Shown here piece by piece: positions 1 to 11,120 of a stretch of DNA of 64,000 nt (position 1 is the first letter of the stretch; the number at the start of each line of letters is the position of its first letter). The notes beneath the pieces are model-generated. The model had not been told where the DNA came from. It did not search any database and saw nothing but the letters and a program-made list of their open reading frames with translations. The position numbers were made by a program, and so were the translations under genes. The stretch lies in the NCBI RefSeq assembly GCF_040939455.1, contig NC_134112.1, forward strand, positions 65,489,001 to 65,553,000, read 5' to 3'. Source of the DNA: Microcebus murinus. Its lineage: Eukaryota > Chordata > Mammalia > Primates > Cheirogaleidae.

Positions 1-2639
1 AGCTGCTCCAGCTCAAACTTACTATCACATCTGCACTGTAGCTGGAAGAAAAAAGGGTGGGGGGGAAAGACAGGACATTTCACCTTCCTTTAAGTATATT
101 TCCTGCAAGCTAAATACACCTTTTATTTTACTTTTATTCTAGTTTGATCCCATTGATCAGAACAAATAGCAAATATAGCTACAAGGGAGGCCTAGAAACA
201 TTGGTTCTATACTGTGTAACCATATATACATCTACCCTTGGGGAGATTAATTGCTGAAGAAAGAGAAAAAGTATGTAAAGAGGAAAAACTACTAACTGCC
301 TTACGAACTCCCTTGATTTTAACAATTTGGATCATTTCCTTGTCTGAATAAGTTCACCAGAAAAATTTACTAAAAATAATTTCAACATTAAAAAGACTCT
401 TGAAATACTTGATAAAAGTAGTACTAAAATTCCTTAGTATTTTCCCAAACTAGATGGTAGTGCTGAATAGGTTTGATACATCTTTTTCTTTATTTTTGTA
501 AACATTTCCTAATAGCTAGACACATAGAATAAAGATCACTTTAGATAGCTTCTTGAAGAAAAAGATTATAAGTTTGTTCAGGAACTCCAAGCATCTAACA
601 ACATTAGAAAAGACAGTTAATATCTTTGTTTTATTCACAGCCTACACAAGTGATTTATCAAACATTTTATTTAATGACAAGCAAACACATGCAAAAAGAG
701 AGAGAGAGAGAAAAAGAGAGAGAGAGAAAGAACAGCCCATATTGAATAAATTGCATTTTTTGTTTCTTAATCTAAGTACATCAAGTGAAATATCTTACTT
801 ACTATTGACTGGTCGAAAATAATTACGTTCTTTCCATTAAGGTACATATTTTCTGGTATTTCATTTGATTACTTGAATACATTTGGTTTTATTTATATTA
901 AATTAATTTTAATTTTAAATATAGTCACAATGTTTTATATTTATTGTGTTTATTTGTATGTTACTTTGTATTTAGTAAATTAATTTCATAGTTCATTTTT
1001 AGTAATGATATAAATTTTCCTTTTAAAATACATTCTTACAAATAAAACTGAGTCACCTTAAAAAATATATTAAGCATGGGTGGTAGTTAGATATGGCAAT
1101 AGTGTGAATGTGGTGAACAAATGATTGACTTTTAGAAAACACAGAAAATGAACTCTTTATGTCTGTCTTATTGACATCTCTGTGGCTGTCGCTATAATCA
1201 ATAGTAACCAAGTTAAGAAAATTTCTGCTTTTACTTACCATACACTCAATAATACTCATCATATTTTCAAAATTATTCACAAAAAATTATTACAATAACT
1301 TAGTGATCCATAATCACAATACACATACCTTACCTTAGCTAACATTTCTTAAACTTTTTTTAAACCAGTGCAATACAGGATATTATAGTTCTGGTGGCAA
1401 ACATAAAGTGATGAAGACATTCAAATTATAGGAAAATGTCAGCAATAACTAAAATAACTAAACTTAGTATAGTACAACAATATCTTCTGGTACCTGTAAA
1501 AGCATCTGAGGTTGCATAATTATTGAAATTGCCTGTCTCTTTCATGGTGTCAGAGTTAAGTAAAAATCTTTATTTCACTGACTAAATTATCACATGTTTT
1601 GATAAACACATTTTCAATGTCTGGCTTCACAGTACGCTACATCTCATCTCTCACTCGTCTGTCTCACCGTCATCAGATATTGTCACGAAGGAATATATAT
1701 GGTACTCTCTTGTAGCAACAATAAGCTTTACACATTTGTCAAAAATGGTGCATACCTGTGAAGATTTAGCAGGCCACCAAAGAGCCATGGAAAACCTGAG
1801 ACCACTAGCTCCAAAAATAAAATAGTTTTCTTCAATCATGAATGGTCTATAATCTCATTTATATTTTTGTGGCTAAATCAGTAAGTGTTAATACTCTAGA
1901 GACATATTTTGCTTTTCAACATGAATGTATTTTTTATCATTTTTAGATTTTTTTTTTACTCGATGACCATCTATCGTATATAAGTAGTAACCTTGTTAGT
2001 ATATTTACAGATATTTTAGCATGATTTAATAAGACATATGGCATACCAAGCATGATACTACATATGTGTAGCAGGCATTGTCAGAAGTCTTACTGAACCC
2101 TTTGGATGCTACCATTTCTATGTGCACTGGAGGATTTCCAAATTCTATTATCTGCATCTTTACTTCCTAGGGCTCTTTTTTTGAAACTATGGGGAACTAA
2201 TCCATCTAAGCATCCAGCAGGCCAGAAGTCCTGAGGAATTACATCCCCTGCAAACAGCCTTCAACCGGTGATTGATGGGAATTGTGCATAAATGTCCCAG
2301 TTCTCTTGCTCTTTTGTTGGGATAATTCTGAAGTTTGCATTTTGTACCATCCCACAGAGTTTCCCTGTGGGAATGAACTCCAGTCACCCACTTTGATAGC
2401 TGCCTTAGTCACCCACACAATATTGGTTGCCATTCTTTCCCTGTATTACTTTCTCCCTTCTCCTAGCAACTCTCAAAAAAAAAAAAAGCTTCTTGCATTT
2501 GTAATTTTTATTCAAATCTTTTCCTCATTAGTTTGCAGAAACAATATAATAAATGTCTCTCTGAATTGTCCTTTTCATATATAATTTTCTCTTCTTTGTC
2601 TTAATGTAACATCTCACATGCTCTTGTCTGAATAATTAC
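1..2639. other. Unique AT-rich non-coding DNA
   Basis: No gene or recognisable interspersed repeat is seen here. The sequence is AT-rich and stop-dense in all frames. The only open frames are about 100 codons or shorter, are low in complexity (an Arg/Glu/Lys run from a GA tract, a Lys run from an A tract) and resemble no family I know. Very old repeats could be hidden below what can be recognised by eye. Confidence 0.6.
697..731 (+). repeat. (GA)n simple repeat
   Basis: A purine tract of AG dinucleotides, interrupted by short A runs, lies in otherwise AT-rich DNA. It accounts for the Arg/Glu/Lys-rich open frame that reads through it. Confidence 0.85.
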
Positions 2640-3410
2640 AGTAACTTCTTATCTGACCTTTTTGACTCTGACACCCACTGTCATTATTGTTCTTCCTAAA
2701 ACACAAAGTAGGGCTTGACTCAAACCTGTTCAAAAATGTTTACTGACTACTCCATAATGACCTAATATGCAAAATCTTCCAAAATTTTGCCTGGATATTT
2801 GTTTTCACCCTCACTTGCCACTTTATCACCCAACTCTACTCTAGCCTGAGCAGAGAAGTGGCTGCCTCCAAACAGAACACCCCCCACTCTCTCAATCTTC
2901 AGCCCTTCTGCTTTAGCTGCCTCCTCTGCCTACAGCTGAATTATTCAACATGGTAGCCATTCAATTCACATTTTGAAAGTTCTAACACTTTAAAATTTTC
3001 AAGTTCTCTATAGCCATATGTAGTTAGTGGCTAATGTATTAGACACTACAGGTATATGACACTTCTGTCATAGCAGAAAATTCTATTGGACAGACTGATC
3101 TGAAGAATTCTTTCTTTTACATCAAGTTTTTGAGATACTATTTTTTTCCTGTAAGTTCCACTTCAAAAGCTAACTTTCTGTGAAAACTTCTCCTAAATTA
3201 AAATTAGTTTTGTCATGTGACCCTCAATTTATTTAACTTTAGTTCATTCAATTATATGATAATGCACATTTTATTTATAAATATTTGTGCATATAAACCC
3301 ATTCCCACTTAGGGTGATCCCTTAAAGACAGGATTAATGCATTCTCATCTTTGTATTTCTTAAGACACTTAGCATAGTACTTTACTCATCAACAACTAAT
3401 GGTTTAAACC
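2640..3410 (+). repeat. L2 LINE remnant (plus strand), interrupted
   Basis: The order of phrases follows the L2 3' region in the sense direction. A pyrimidine-rich coding remnant reads through cctgcctcc-type phrases near 2,860-2,940. It resumes after about 3,115 with a ttctcctaaat phrase and a degraded tail around 3,320-3,390 (ttaaagacaggatt, then agacacttagcatagtac), which matches the L2 ending about assigned expenses of the form 'agggcaggga...cttagcacagtgc'. A hAT-like fragment separates the two halves. Heavily diverged and non-functional. The assignment is from recall of the family consensus. Confidence 0.5.
2950..3115. mobile_element. hAT-type (MER-like) non-autonomous DNA transposon fragment
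   Basis: The segment holds tagccatatgtagttagtgg and ends with ttctattggacag. Both are characteristic of a non-autonomous Charlie-type hAT family whose ends read 'ctgtccaatagaa' and whose interior repeats 'agccacatgtggctagtggc'. It sits between two L2-like halves, as expected for an insertion into older DNA. No clean 8-bp target duplication can be read, so the edges are approximate and the exact family is not named. Confidence 0.5.
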
Positions 3411-5489
3411 CTCTAAATATTATTCATATAGGCTTTTTTTGAATGACTTCTTTCCTAATATTGTATTTTGTTGTCACTATTTAAAAGCTACAGTCATGTC
3501 TATTACATTTTTAAAGCCTATTGAAATAATGATTTATAGTAATTGTAGCATCTAGTCTCAATTATCCCAGTTTTTTACATACACAAATTAGATACATGGC
3601 TTCTTTTATTTCTTGAAGCACTAATTTTTTATTGCTCTCCTGGCATCCAAATACTCAGTTATAAGCTTTCAGTTCCCTGTTATAAGAATATAGAGAATAG
3701 ATATCATATATATGTAATTAAATTTACCTATTTCTTTGCATAGAATTTTGCTTAATGATTGTTTTACTTTGACAATTATTGTCACTTGCAGAACCTATTT
3801 GTAGAGAGAATTCACATGTGAAAGTGGAACTGGGACACTGATATTGTTCTTCACTATAGGAGATGAGTCCTGGTTGAATTTCTTTTCCATTTATTTAACT
3901 AAACATTAATATATATTTTGAGTAGAGTTGGCCAACAATAACTCTAGATCTCTCTACTAGAGATTTCAACCTTCCCAGATTTGATTCAGTCCTAGAATGA
4001 TTTCAAAGACATTCTTTATGTATTACTATTTAATCCATTGTATGCCCAAATAACAATACTATTATCTTCTCAAATTTTATTATTTTTTACATATGTATTA
4101 CAAGGGGACTCACTAAGTTGATTTTCATTTTTACAGAGATATAATAGTGTGGACTCCAAATGATGACTAAATTCTTTTCAAAATTTTGGCAAACTATGAC
4201 AGAATGTGAGTTTAAAGGAACCCAAGAAAATTTTTTTAGAAATCTGTGTAATCCAGCCTACATATTTTTAATGCATTTTTGCTTTGATGGACCAAACAAT
4301 AGGTTTGTTTTCTTTGAAAAAGATACGTAAAGCACAGTCAAATCTATGGTGAGCTATCATTTCAAAAGTAAGTGTTTGATGAACTATATGACACTGAAGA
4401 GTATACCTGATTTTCTTAATAAGCATGAATAAACAAACTTTGAATATAAACAACTTCTAAGTATTGATATCCATTATTATATGCCTCAAATTCAAACCAA
4501 AAGTATGTCAGGAATTAAAATATAAGAAATAATATCTAATTATTAGTTATCTGCAAAATTATATATGATTCCACATATTTTGGTATTCATGTCTACTAAC
4601 TTTAGAGTTTTAAAGTTTAAAATAGAAAAAGTAATCTTACTTTCTTTAAGCTTTAATTAAGGACAGAATATTCAGAAGTGTCTAACACCTGCTTTATAAT
4701 AAGTACAGTATTATTTCAAATGCCAGATGGACCAATTAAAATATTCTTTTAGATGATGCAAAATCTTATGATGTAGGCAGTTTTTTTGAATCCAAATTTA
4801 AATATGCACTATGAGAATGTAAAATTATCTCTCTCAGTATATGCTAATGAAATAACTTCATTTCTACTCTGAAGAGAGTGCAAAGGCCTAAGTCTTTTTT
4901 TTTTTCTTTTTTTTTTTTTACTTTTCTGAGATGCCTTCTTCATTCTTGTGGTCCGATTTCACTAATGTTTTAACATTCATACTCTTGTTTCCCCTTGACT
5001 ATTGCTGCTAGAAGCAGCTCATATTTTATATGTAAAATATAACCCCCTAGAACAAAGGGAGAATTACAGGTGTTTTTCCTGCAAGTAACTGAAAATCAAA
5101 AGGTATAGAGAAATACAGATCTAAATTCGCATATAAAAATAACTTTATAAAACCTATACAATCAGTAAGCACATATGCTTACACAAATTATTTAGATACC
5201 ATTAATTTTTTTTCACATAGCAGGAACTTCACTTGTAGCTTCTACTTGAAACATCCATCTAGTGCATATTTGCAACACTCTCAACGTATAAGTTTTGTGG
5301 AATCCCCTCAAAAGCCTGTTCACAGTTCCCACACCGATATTTATAAATAGCTGCTTTTGCATAAAGTGATTGGGTTCCCTGCATCTGGTCACTATTGCAG
5401 AAAATAATTTCACAACTTCATTATAGTCAGGCAAAGATAGTGGTTTTATCTTTGGTTTTCTGTTGGTGCTTGTTTATATCTAGTTGATA
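3411..5489. other. Unique AT-rich non-coding DNA
   Basis: Nothing gene-like is seen. There is a T-rich tract with an interrupting C near 4,893-4,919 and scattered short AT runs. Open frames are 73 codons or shorter and look random. Confidence 0.55.
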
Positions 5490-5660
5490 GCATTTAGTAC
5501 TCATTTTAAGTTTTATATTATACATCAACTTTGCCAGCAATCTCCAAGATCCTCTAGGGCCGAGGCCTGGTGTCATTCATCTTTGTCTCTCTGGTGCCTG
5601 GGACGGTTCCTTGAACACTAAAGGCTACTGAGCATTTATTTGGTTGTGGACTATAGCATA
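5490..5660 (+). repeat. L2/MIR-type 3' end remnant
   Basis: The run from ctttgtctctctggtgcc to gagcatttatttggttg follows the usual L2 sense-strand ending (a 'tgtatccctagtgcctagcacagt' phrase followed by 'caataaatatttgttg'), with many substitutions. It is too diverged to choose firmly between L2 and MIR. Confidence 0.45.
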
Positions 5661-5938
5661 TGTGGTTCTGTCTCATCAGTATGTAGGACTTGATCTTTTC
5701 CTACTGACATACAGTCGCCAGCATCACTGGAGACAACCCGAGTAAGGAGCAACCAGAGCCACTGCCTGAGCCCACAGCTTGGGTAAACTCACTCATCTAT
5801 CCAGCAATGACCCAGAGAGGCCAGGTATTGGCTGATTCATATTTAAACAAAGCCTTTCAGCTTCTGTATACAACAGAAGCAGCCTGTCCAGATAAGATTT
5901 TATCTTTTAAACACAGCACCATTAAACCCTCTGTTTTA

Positions 5939-5948
5939 TGCATTTTTT
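5939..5948 (+). repeat. Left target-site duplication of the full-length LINE-1
   Basis: TGCATTTTTT occurs here, directly before the poly(T) that is the complement of the LINE-1 poly(A) tail. The same ten bases recur at 12,489-12,498, immediately outside the element's 5' end. On the right the duplication is followed by AT, close to the TTTT/AA site that the LINE-1 endonuclease prefers. Confidence 0.85.
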
Positions 5949-5987
5949 TTTTTTTTCCAGGTTTTTTTTTTTTTTTTTTTTTTTTTT
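5949..5987 (-). repeat. LINE-1 poly(A) tail with a 5-bp interruption
   Basis: On the plus strand this is a T run, then ccagg, then 26 T. Read as LINE-1 sense, the tail is A26, CCTGG, then more A running into the target duplication. Position 5,985-5,990 (TTTATT) is the complement of an AATAAA signal at the body/tail junction. Confidence 0.85.
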
Positions 5988-6198
5988 ATTTTGGCATATT
6001 ATGGGGGTACAGATTTTAAGGTTTCAATAAATGCCCATTCCCCCCCTCCCCCCAAAAGTCTGAGTCTCCATCATGACCATCCCCCAGATGGTGCACATCT
6101 CACTCACTATGTATGTATATACCCGCCCCCCTCCCCCCTCCTACCTGCCCAATACCCTATTACTGTAGCACCTATGTGTCTACTTAGGTGCTACTCAG
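5988..6198 (-). other. LINE-1 3' UTR with G-rich tracts
   Basis: About 210 bp lie between the ORF2 stop and the tail. On the LINE-1 sense strand there are two guanine-rich tracts, the complements of the C runs at about 6,040-6,053 and 6,122-6,141. Each has several G runs and could in principle form a G-quadruplex, a known feature of mammalian L1 3' UTRs. The same 3' UTR recurs in the short copy at 29,464-29,600, so both belong to one subfamily or to close relatives. Confidence 0.85.
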
Positions 6199-9100
6199 TT
6201 AATACCAGTTTGCTGGAGAATATATCTGGTGCTTGTTTTTCCATTCTTGGGATACTTCACTTAGTAGTATGGGTTCCAGCTCTAACCAGGAAAATATAAG
6301 GTGTGCTATATCACCATTGTTTCTTAGAGCTGAATAGTACTCCATGGTGTACATATACCACATTTTATTAATCCATTCTTTGATTGATGGGCACTTGGGC
6401 TGTTTCCACAGCCTTGCAATTATGAATTGTGCTGCTATAAACATTCGAGTGCAGGTGTCTTTTTTGTAGAGTGTCACTGGATCATTTGGGTAGATGCCCA
6501 GCAATGGGATTGCTGGATCAAATGGTAGATTCACTTGTATCGCTTTAAGGTATCTCCATATTGCTTTCCACAGAGGTTGAACTAGTTTGCAGTCCCACCA
6601 GCAGTGTAGGAGTGTTCCTCTCTCTCCGCAACCACGCCAGCATTTATTGTTTGGAGATTTTTTGATAAAGGCCATTCTCACTGGGGTTAAGTGATATCTC
6701 ATTGTGGTTTTAATTTGCATTTCCCTGATGATTAGAGATGTTGAGCATTTCTTCATATGTTTGTTGGCCATTCTTCTGTCTTCTTTAGAAAAATTTCTGT
6801 TCAAGTCCTTTGCCCACTTTTTAATGGGGTTATTTGATTTTTTCTTCCTAATTTTCGTGAGTTCTAAGTATATTCTAGTTATCAGTCCCTTATCGGATGC
6901 ATAGGATGCAAAAATTTTCTCCCATTCTGTAGGTTGTCTGTTTACTTTCATGACTATTTCTTTGGCTGTGCAGAAACTTTGTAGTTTGATCATGTCCCAT
7001 TTATTTATTTTTGTTGCTGCTGTGATTGCCTTTGGGGACTTCTTCATAAACTCTTTGCCCAGGCCGATGTCTAGGAGAGTGTTTCCAACTTTTTCCTCTA
7101 GAGTTCTAATAGTTTCATATCTTAGGTTTAAGTCTGTTATCCAGCGTGAGTTGGTTTTTGTGAGAGGTGAAAGGTGTGGGTCCTGTTTTAGCCTTCTACA
7201 GGTGGCTATCCAGTTTTCCCAGCACCATTTATTGAAGAGGGATTCTTTTCCCCAGCGTATGTTTTTGTCTGCTTTGTCAAAGATGAGATGGCTATATGAG
7301 GATGGTTTTATATCAGGATTCTCACATCTGTTCCACTGGTCAATATTCCTGTTTTTGTGCCAATACCATATTGTTTTAATTACTACAGCTTTGTAGTATA
7401 GTTTGATATCTGGCATATTAATGCCTCCCATTTTGTTTTTATTGCCTAGAATTGCTCTTGATATTCGGGGTCTTCTTTGGTTCCATACGAAGCGTAAAAT
7501 TATTTTTTCTATATCTGTGAAGAATGCTGATGGGATTTTAATAGGTATTGCATTGAATCTGTAGATCAGTTTGGGTAGTATAGACATTTTGATGATATTG
7601 AGTCTGCCGATCCACGAGCATGGTATGGATTTCCATCTGTTTACATCCTCTGCTATTTCCTTCCTCAGTGTTTCATAGTTCTCCCTGTAGAGGTCTTTTA
7701 CCTCTTTGGTTAAATATATTCCTAGGTACTTTAATTTCTTTGTTGCTATTGTGAAGGGAATTGAGTCTTTGATTTGGTTCTCAATTAGATTGTTGTTGGC
7801 GTATATGAATGCCTCTGATTTCTGTGTATTAATTTTGTATCCTGAGACTTTACTAAATTCATTGATCAGTTCCAGGAGTTTCTTGGTTGAATCCTTGGGG
7901 TTTTCTAGATACAATATCATATCATCAGCAAACAGTGAAAGTTTGATCTCTTCTGCCCCTATTTGGATACCTTTGATTCCATTTTCTTGTCTGATTGCTG
8001 TAGCCAAGACTTCCAGCACTATGTTGAACAGAAGTGGAGATAGTGGGCAGCCTTGTCTGGTTCCAGTTCTAAGTGGGAATGATTTCAATCTTTCCCCATT
8101 CAGTATGATGTTGGCTATGGGTCTGTCATATATGGCTTGTATCATTTTTAGGTATGTCCCTTCTATGCCTATTTTCTTAAGTGTTCGTATCATGAAAGGG
8201 TGTTGAATTTTGTCAAAAGCTTTTTCTGCATCTATTGAAAGGATCATGTGGTCTTTGTTTTTGCTTCTGTTTATGTGGTGAATTGCATTTATAGATTTAC
8301 GTATGTTGAACCATCCCTGCATCCCTGGGATGAAGCCCACTTGGTCGTGGTGGATTATTTTTTTGATAAGTGTCTGGATTCGGTTAGCTAAGATTTTGTT
8401 GAAAATTTTTGCATCTATATTCATTAGGGATATTGGTCTGTAGTTTTCTTTTTTTGTTGCATCCTTTCCTGGTTTTGGTATCAGAGTAATATTCGCTTCA
8501 TAAAAGGTGTCGGGGAGGTTTCCGTTCTTCTCGATGTTGTGGAATAGTTTCTGCAAGATAGGTACTAGTTCTTCTTTGTAAGTATGGTAAAATTCAGGTG
8601 TGAAGCCATCTGGACCGGGACTTTTCTTTTTAGGGAGATTTTTAATTGCTGTTTCTATTTCAGCTGTTGAGATTGGTCTGTTCAGGGAATCTATTTCTTC
8701 CTGGTTGAGCCTAGGGAGGCTGTGTGTTTCTAGAAATTTGTCCATTTCCTCCACATTTTCCAGTTTGTGTGCATAAAGATTTTTGTAGTATTCATAAATT
8801 GTATCTTGTATCTCTTTGGGATCAGTTGTGATATCTCCTTTTTTATTCCTGATGGAGCTTATTAGAGATTTCTCTTTTCTGCTTTTCGTTAGCTTAGCCA
8901 ACGGCGTGTCAATCTTGTTTATTTTTTCAAAGAACCAACTTTTTGTTTTATTAATCTCCTGAATAGCTTTCCTGTTTTCAATTTCGTTTAGTTCTGATTT
9001 GATCTTGTTGATTTCACTTCTTCTGCTGGGTTTGGGGTTGGTCTGTTCTTCTTTTTCCAGCTCTTTGAGTCGTTTCATTAGATTGTCTATTTGTGATCTT

Positions 9101-10074
9101 CTTGCCTTTTGGTTATAGGCATTTATGGAGATAAACTTTCCTCTCAGAACTGCTTTAGCTGTGTCCCAGAGGAGTTGATAACTTGTCTCTCCATTGTCGT
9201 TTTCTTCATAGAAGTTTTTTATTTCCGTCTTGATTTCTTCATTTACGAAGTAATCATTTAGTAGGAGGTTGTTTAATTTCTACGTTTTTGTGTAGAAATG
9301 TGAGTTTCTGTTAGGGTTGATTTCTAGTTTTATTCCACTGTGATCTGAGAAGGTACATGGTATGATTTCTATTTTTTTAAATTTCTTGAGATTTTCTTTG
9401 TGTCCTAGGATATGGTCAATCTTAGAGAATGTCCCGTGAGCTGATGAGAAGAACGTATATTCAGTGGATTTTGGGTAGAATGTTCTGTAGATGTCTGTCA
9501 GACCCAATTGTTCTAGAGTTTTGTTTAAGTCCATTATTTCTTTATTAATTTTCTGTTTGGAGGATCTGTCTCGTGCCGTCAGTGGGGAGTTGAAATCCCC
9601 GGCGATTATGGAGTTGCTATTAATCCATTTGCTTAGCTCCAGTAAGGTTTGCTTTATGAATCTGGGTGCACCTAAGTTGGGTGCATATATATTTAAAATT
9701 GTTATCTCTTCTTGTTGGACTGTGCCCTTCACCATTATATAATGACCCTCTTTGTCTTTTACTACTTTTGTTGGTTTAAAAACTAAATCATCTGAAATTA
9801 GAACTGCCACACCAGCCTTCTTTTGGCTTCTATTTGATTGGAATATTGATCTCCACCCTTTTATTTTTAGTCTATGTGCATCCTTGCAGGTTAAATGTGT
9901 TTCCTGAAGACAGCATATACTTGGCCTGTATTTTCTTATCCATTCAGCCAGCCTATGTCTCTTGAGTGGAGAGTTTAAGCCATTCACATTTATTGAGAGA
10001 ACTGATAGGTAAGGTAGATTACTGATCATTCTGTTGGGTTGGATGTTGTTGCTATGATTTCTGTCTTGAGCCAT
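6199..10074 (-). pseudogene. LINE-1 ORF2 (endonuclease-reverse transcriptase), one nonsense codon
   Basis: ORF2 protein nicks target DNA and reverse-transcribes L1 RNA at the nick. The frame opens at 10,074 and is read as one frame to the stop at 6,199-6,201, broken only by TAG at 9,280-9,282 (codon 265). The first 264 codons encode the AP-like endonuclease: INVNG near residue 29, QETHL with Glu58, AGDFN, and SDH at 243-245. After the stop the frame holds the reverse transcriptase, with DAEKAFD (Asp615), RQGCPLSP and FADD (715-718), and near the end a C-x3-C-x7-H-x4-C cysteine motif. All of these sit 15 residues later than in human ORF2, so there are no indels between them. A second ATG (codon 16, at 10,029) aligns with the human start and may be the true one. 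The stop leaves an endonuclease-only product. Confidence 0.93.
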
Positions 10075-10115
10075 TGTAATATCTGGCCTTTAATATCTTT
10101 GGGTTTTGGTTGTTT

Positions 10116-11120
10116 TTATATCCGTGGATTATTATTATGATGTTCCGTGCATAACGCTGTTTTAAGTACTTCTTGTAGGGCTGGTCTTGTCTTGGTGAAT
10201 TCTCTGAGCCTTTGCTTGTCTGCGAATGTTTTTATTTCTCCTTCATATATGAAGCTTAGTTTTGCAGGGAATAATATTCTAGGCTGGGCATTGTTTTGTT
10301 TCAAAAGAGTGAGAATGGGGCCCCAGTCTCTCCTTGCTTGTAAAGTCTCATTAGAGAAGTCTGATGTTATTCGAATTGGCTTTCCCTTGTATGTCACTTG
10401 CTTCTTTTGTCTTACAGCTCTTAGAAGGGCCTCTTTAGTTGATACTTTGGTCAGTCTGATGACTGCATGACGTGACGTCTTCCTGTTTGCATTGAATCTC
10501 CCAGGGGTCCTCTGGGCTTCTTGAACTTGTATATCGAGATTTTGAGCAAGGCCTGGGAAATTTTCCTCTATTATATCTTCAAAAAGCTTGTCCAGCCCTT
10601 GAGTGTTGTCTTCCTCCCCTTCGGCTAAACCTATGACCCTCACGTTAGGTTTTTTCACATAATCCCACAGCTCTTGTAGACTTTGCTCTTTTCTCTTGTT
10701 TCTCTGCTCTATTTCTGTGACTGATTTATTTAATTGGAAGGTGTTATCTTCAAGCTCTGAGATTCTTTCTTCTGCTTGATCTACCCTGTTCTTGAGACTT
10801 TCCACAGTATTTTGTAGTTCTCTGAGTTGATTCTTCATCTCCAGGACTTCGGTTAAAGTTTTCTTCACTGTGTCAATCTCTTTGTTGAACCTTTGTTCCA
10901 TTTCTTGGAGGTTTTTTGTGTTTTCTTGGTGTTGGTTATTGAGTTGTTGTTGCAGCTGGGTGAGTGTTCTTATGATCCACATACGAAATTCCTTTTCTGT
11001 CATATCGGTTGCCTGATTTTGGTCGGTGTCCGTTTCTAGGGGGCTGGTGCTCCTCCTTGGGGGTGTGTTTTCCGTTTGGTTCTTCATATTTCCTGAGTTC
11101 TTTCGCTGATTTCTTCCCAT
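10116..11120 (-). CDS. LINE-1 ORF1 protein (RNA-binding chaperone)
   Basis: A 334-residue protein, close to the 338 residues of human ORF1p, with no stop or frameshift. ORF1p trimerises, coats L1 RNA and has nucleic-acid chaperone activity in the cytoplasmic ribonucleoprotein. Residues 1-50 are polar and disordered. Residues of about 50-155 form a long heptad-rich coiled coil (many Gln/Glu/Lys, with regular Leu, Met and Val). The RRM-like domain follows, with NVRVIGLAEGEED at about 159-171. The C-terminal domain contains YKGKPIRITSDFS and PAKLSFIYEGEIKTF, both strongly conserved in primate L1. The start is the first ATG after the CpG-rich 5' UTR, and ORF2 begins 41 bp after the stop. It is transcribed, if at all, from the internal promoter in the 5' UTR. 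Confidence 0.93.
   Translation of the reverse strand: MGRNQRKNSGNMKNQTENTPPRRSTSPLETDTDQNQATDMTEKEFRMWIIRTLTQLQQQLNNQHQENTKNLQEMEQRFNKEIDTVKKTLTEVLEMKNQLRELQNTVESLKNRVDQAEERISELEDNTFQLNKSVTEIEQRNKRKEQSLQELWDYVKKPNVRVIGLAEGEEDNTQGLDKLFEDIIEENFPGLAQNLDIQVQEAQRTPGRFNANRKTSRHAVIRLTKVSTKEALLRAVRQKKQVTYKGKPIRITSDFSNETLQARRDWGPILTLLKQNNAQPRILFPAKLSFIYEGEIKTFADKQRLREFTKTRPALQEVLKTALCTEHHNNNPRI

Noticed and set aside
6704..8206. Plus-strand open frames of 66, 148 and 166 codons within 6.7-8.2 kb
   Set aside because: They are antisense to the reverse-transcriptase part of LINE-1 ORF2, whose codon pattern keeps the opposite strand open.
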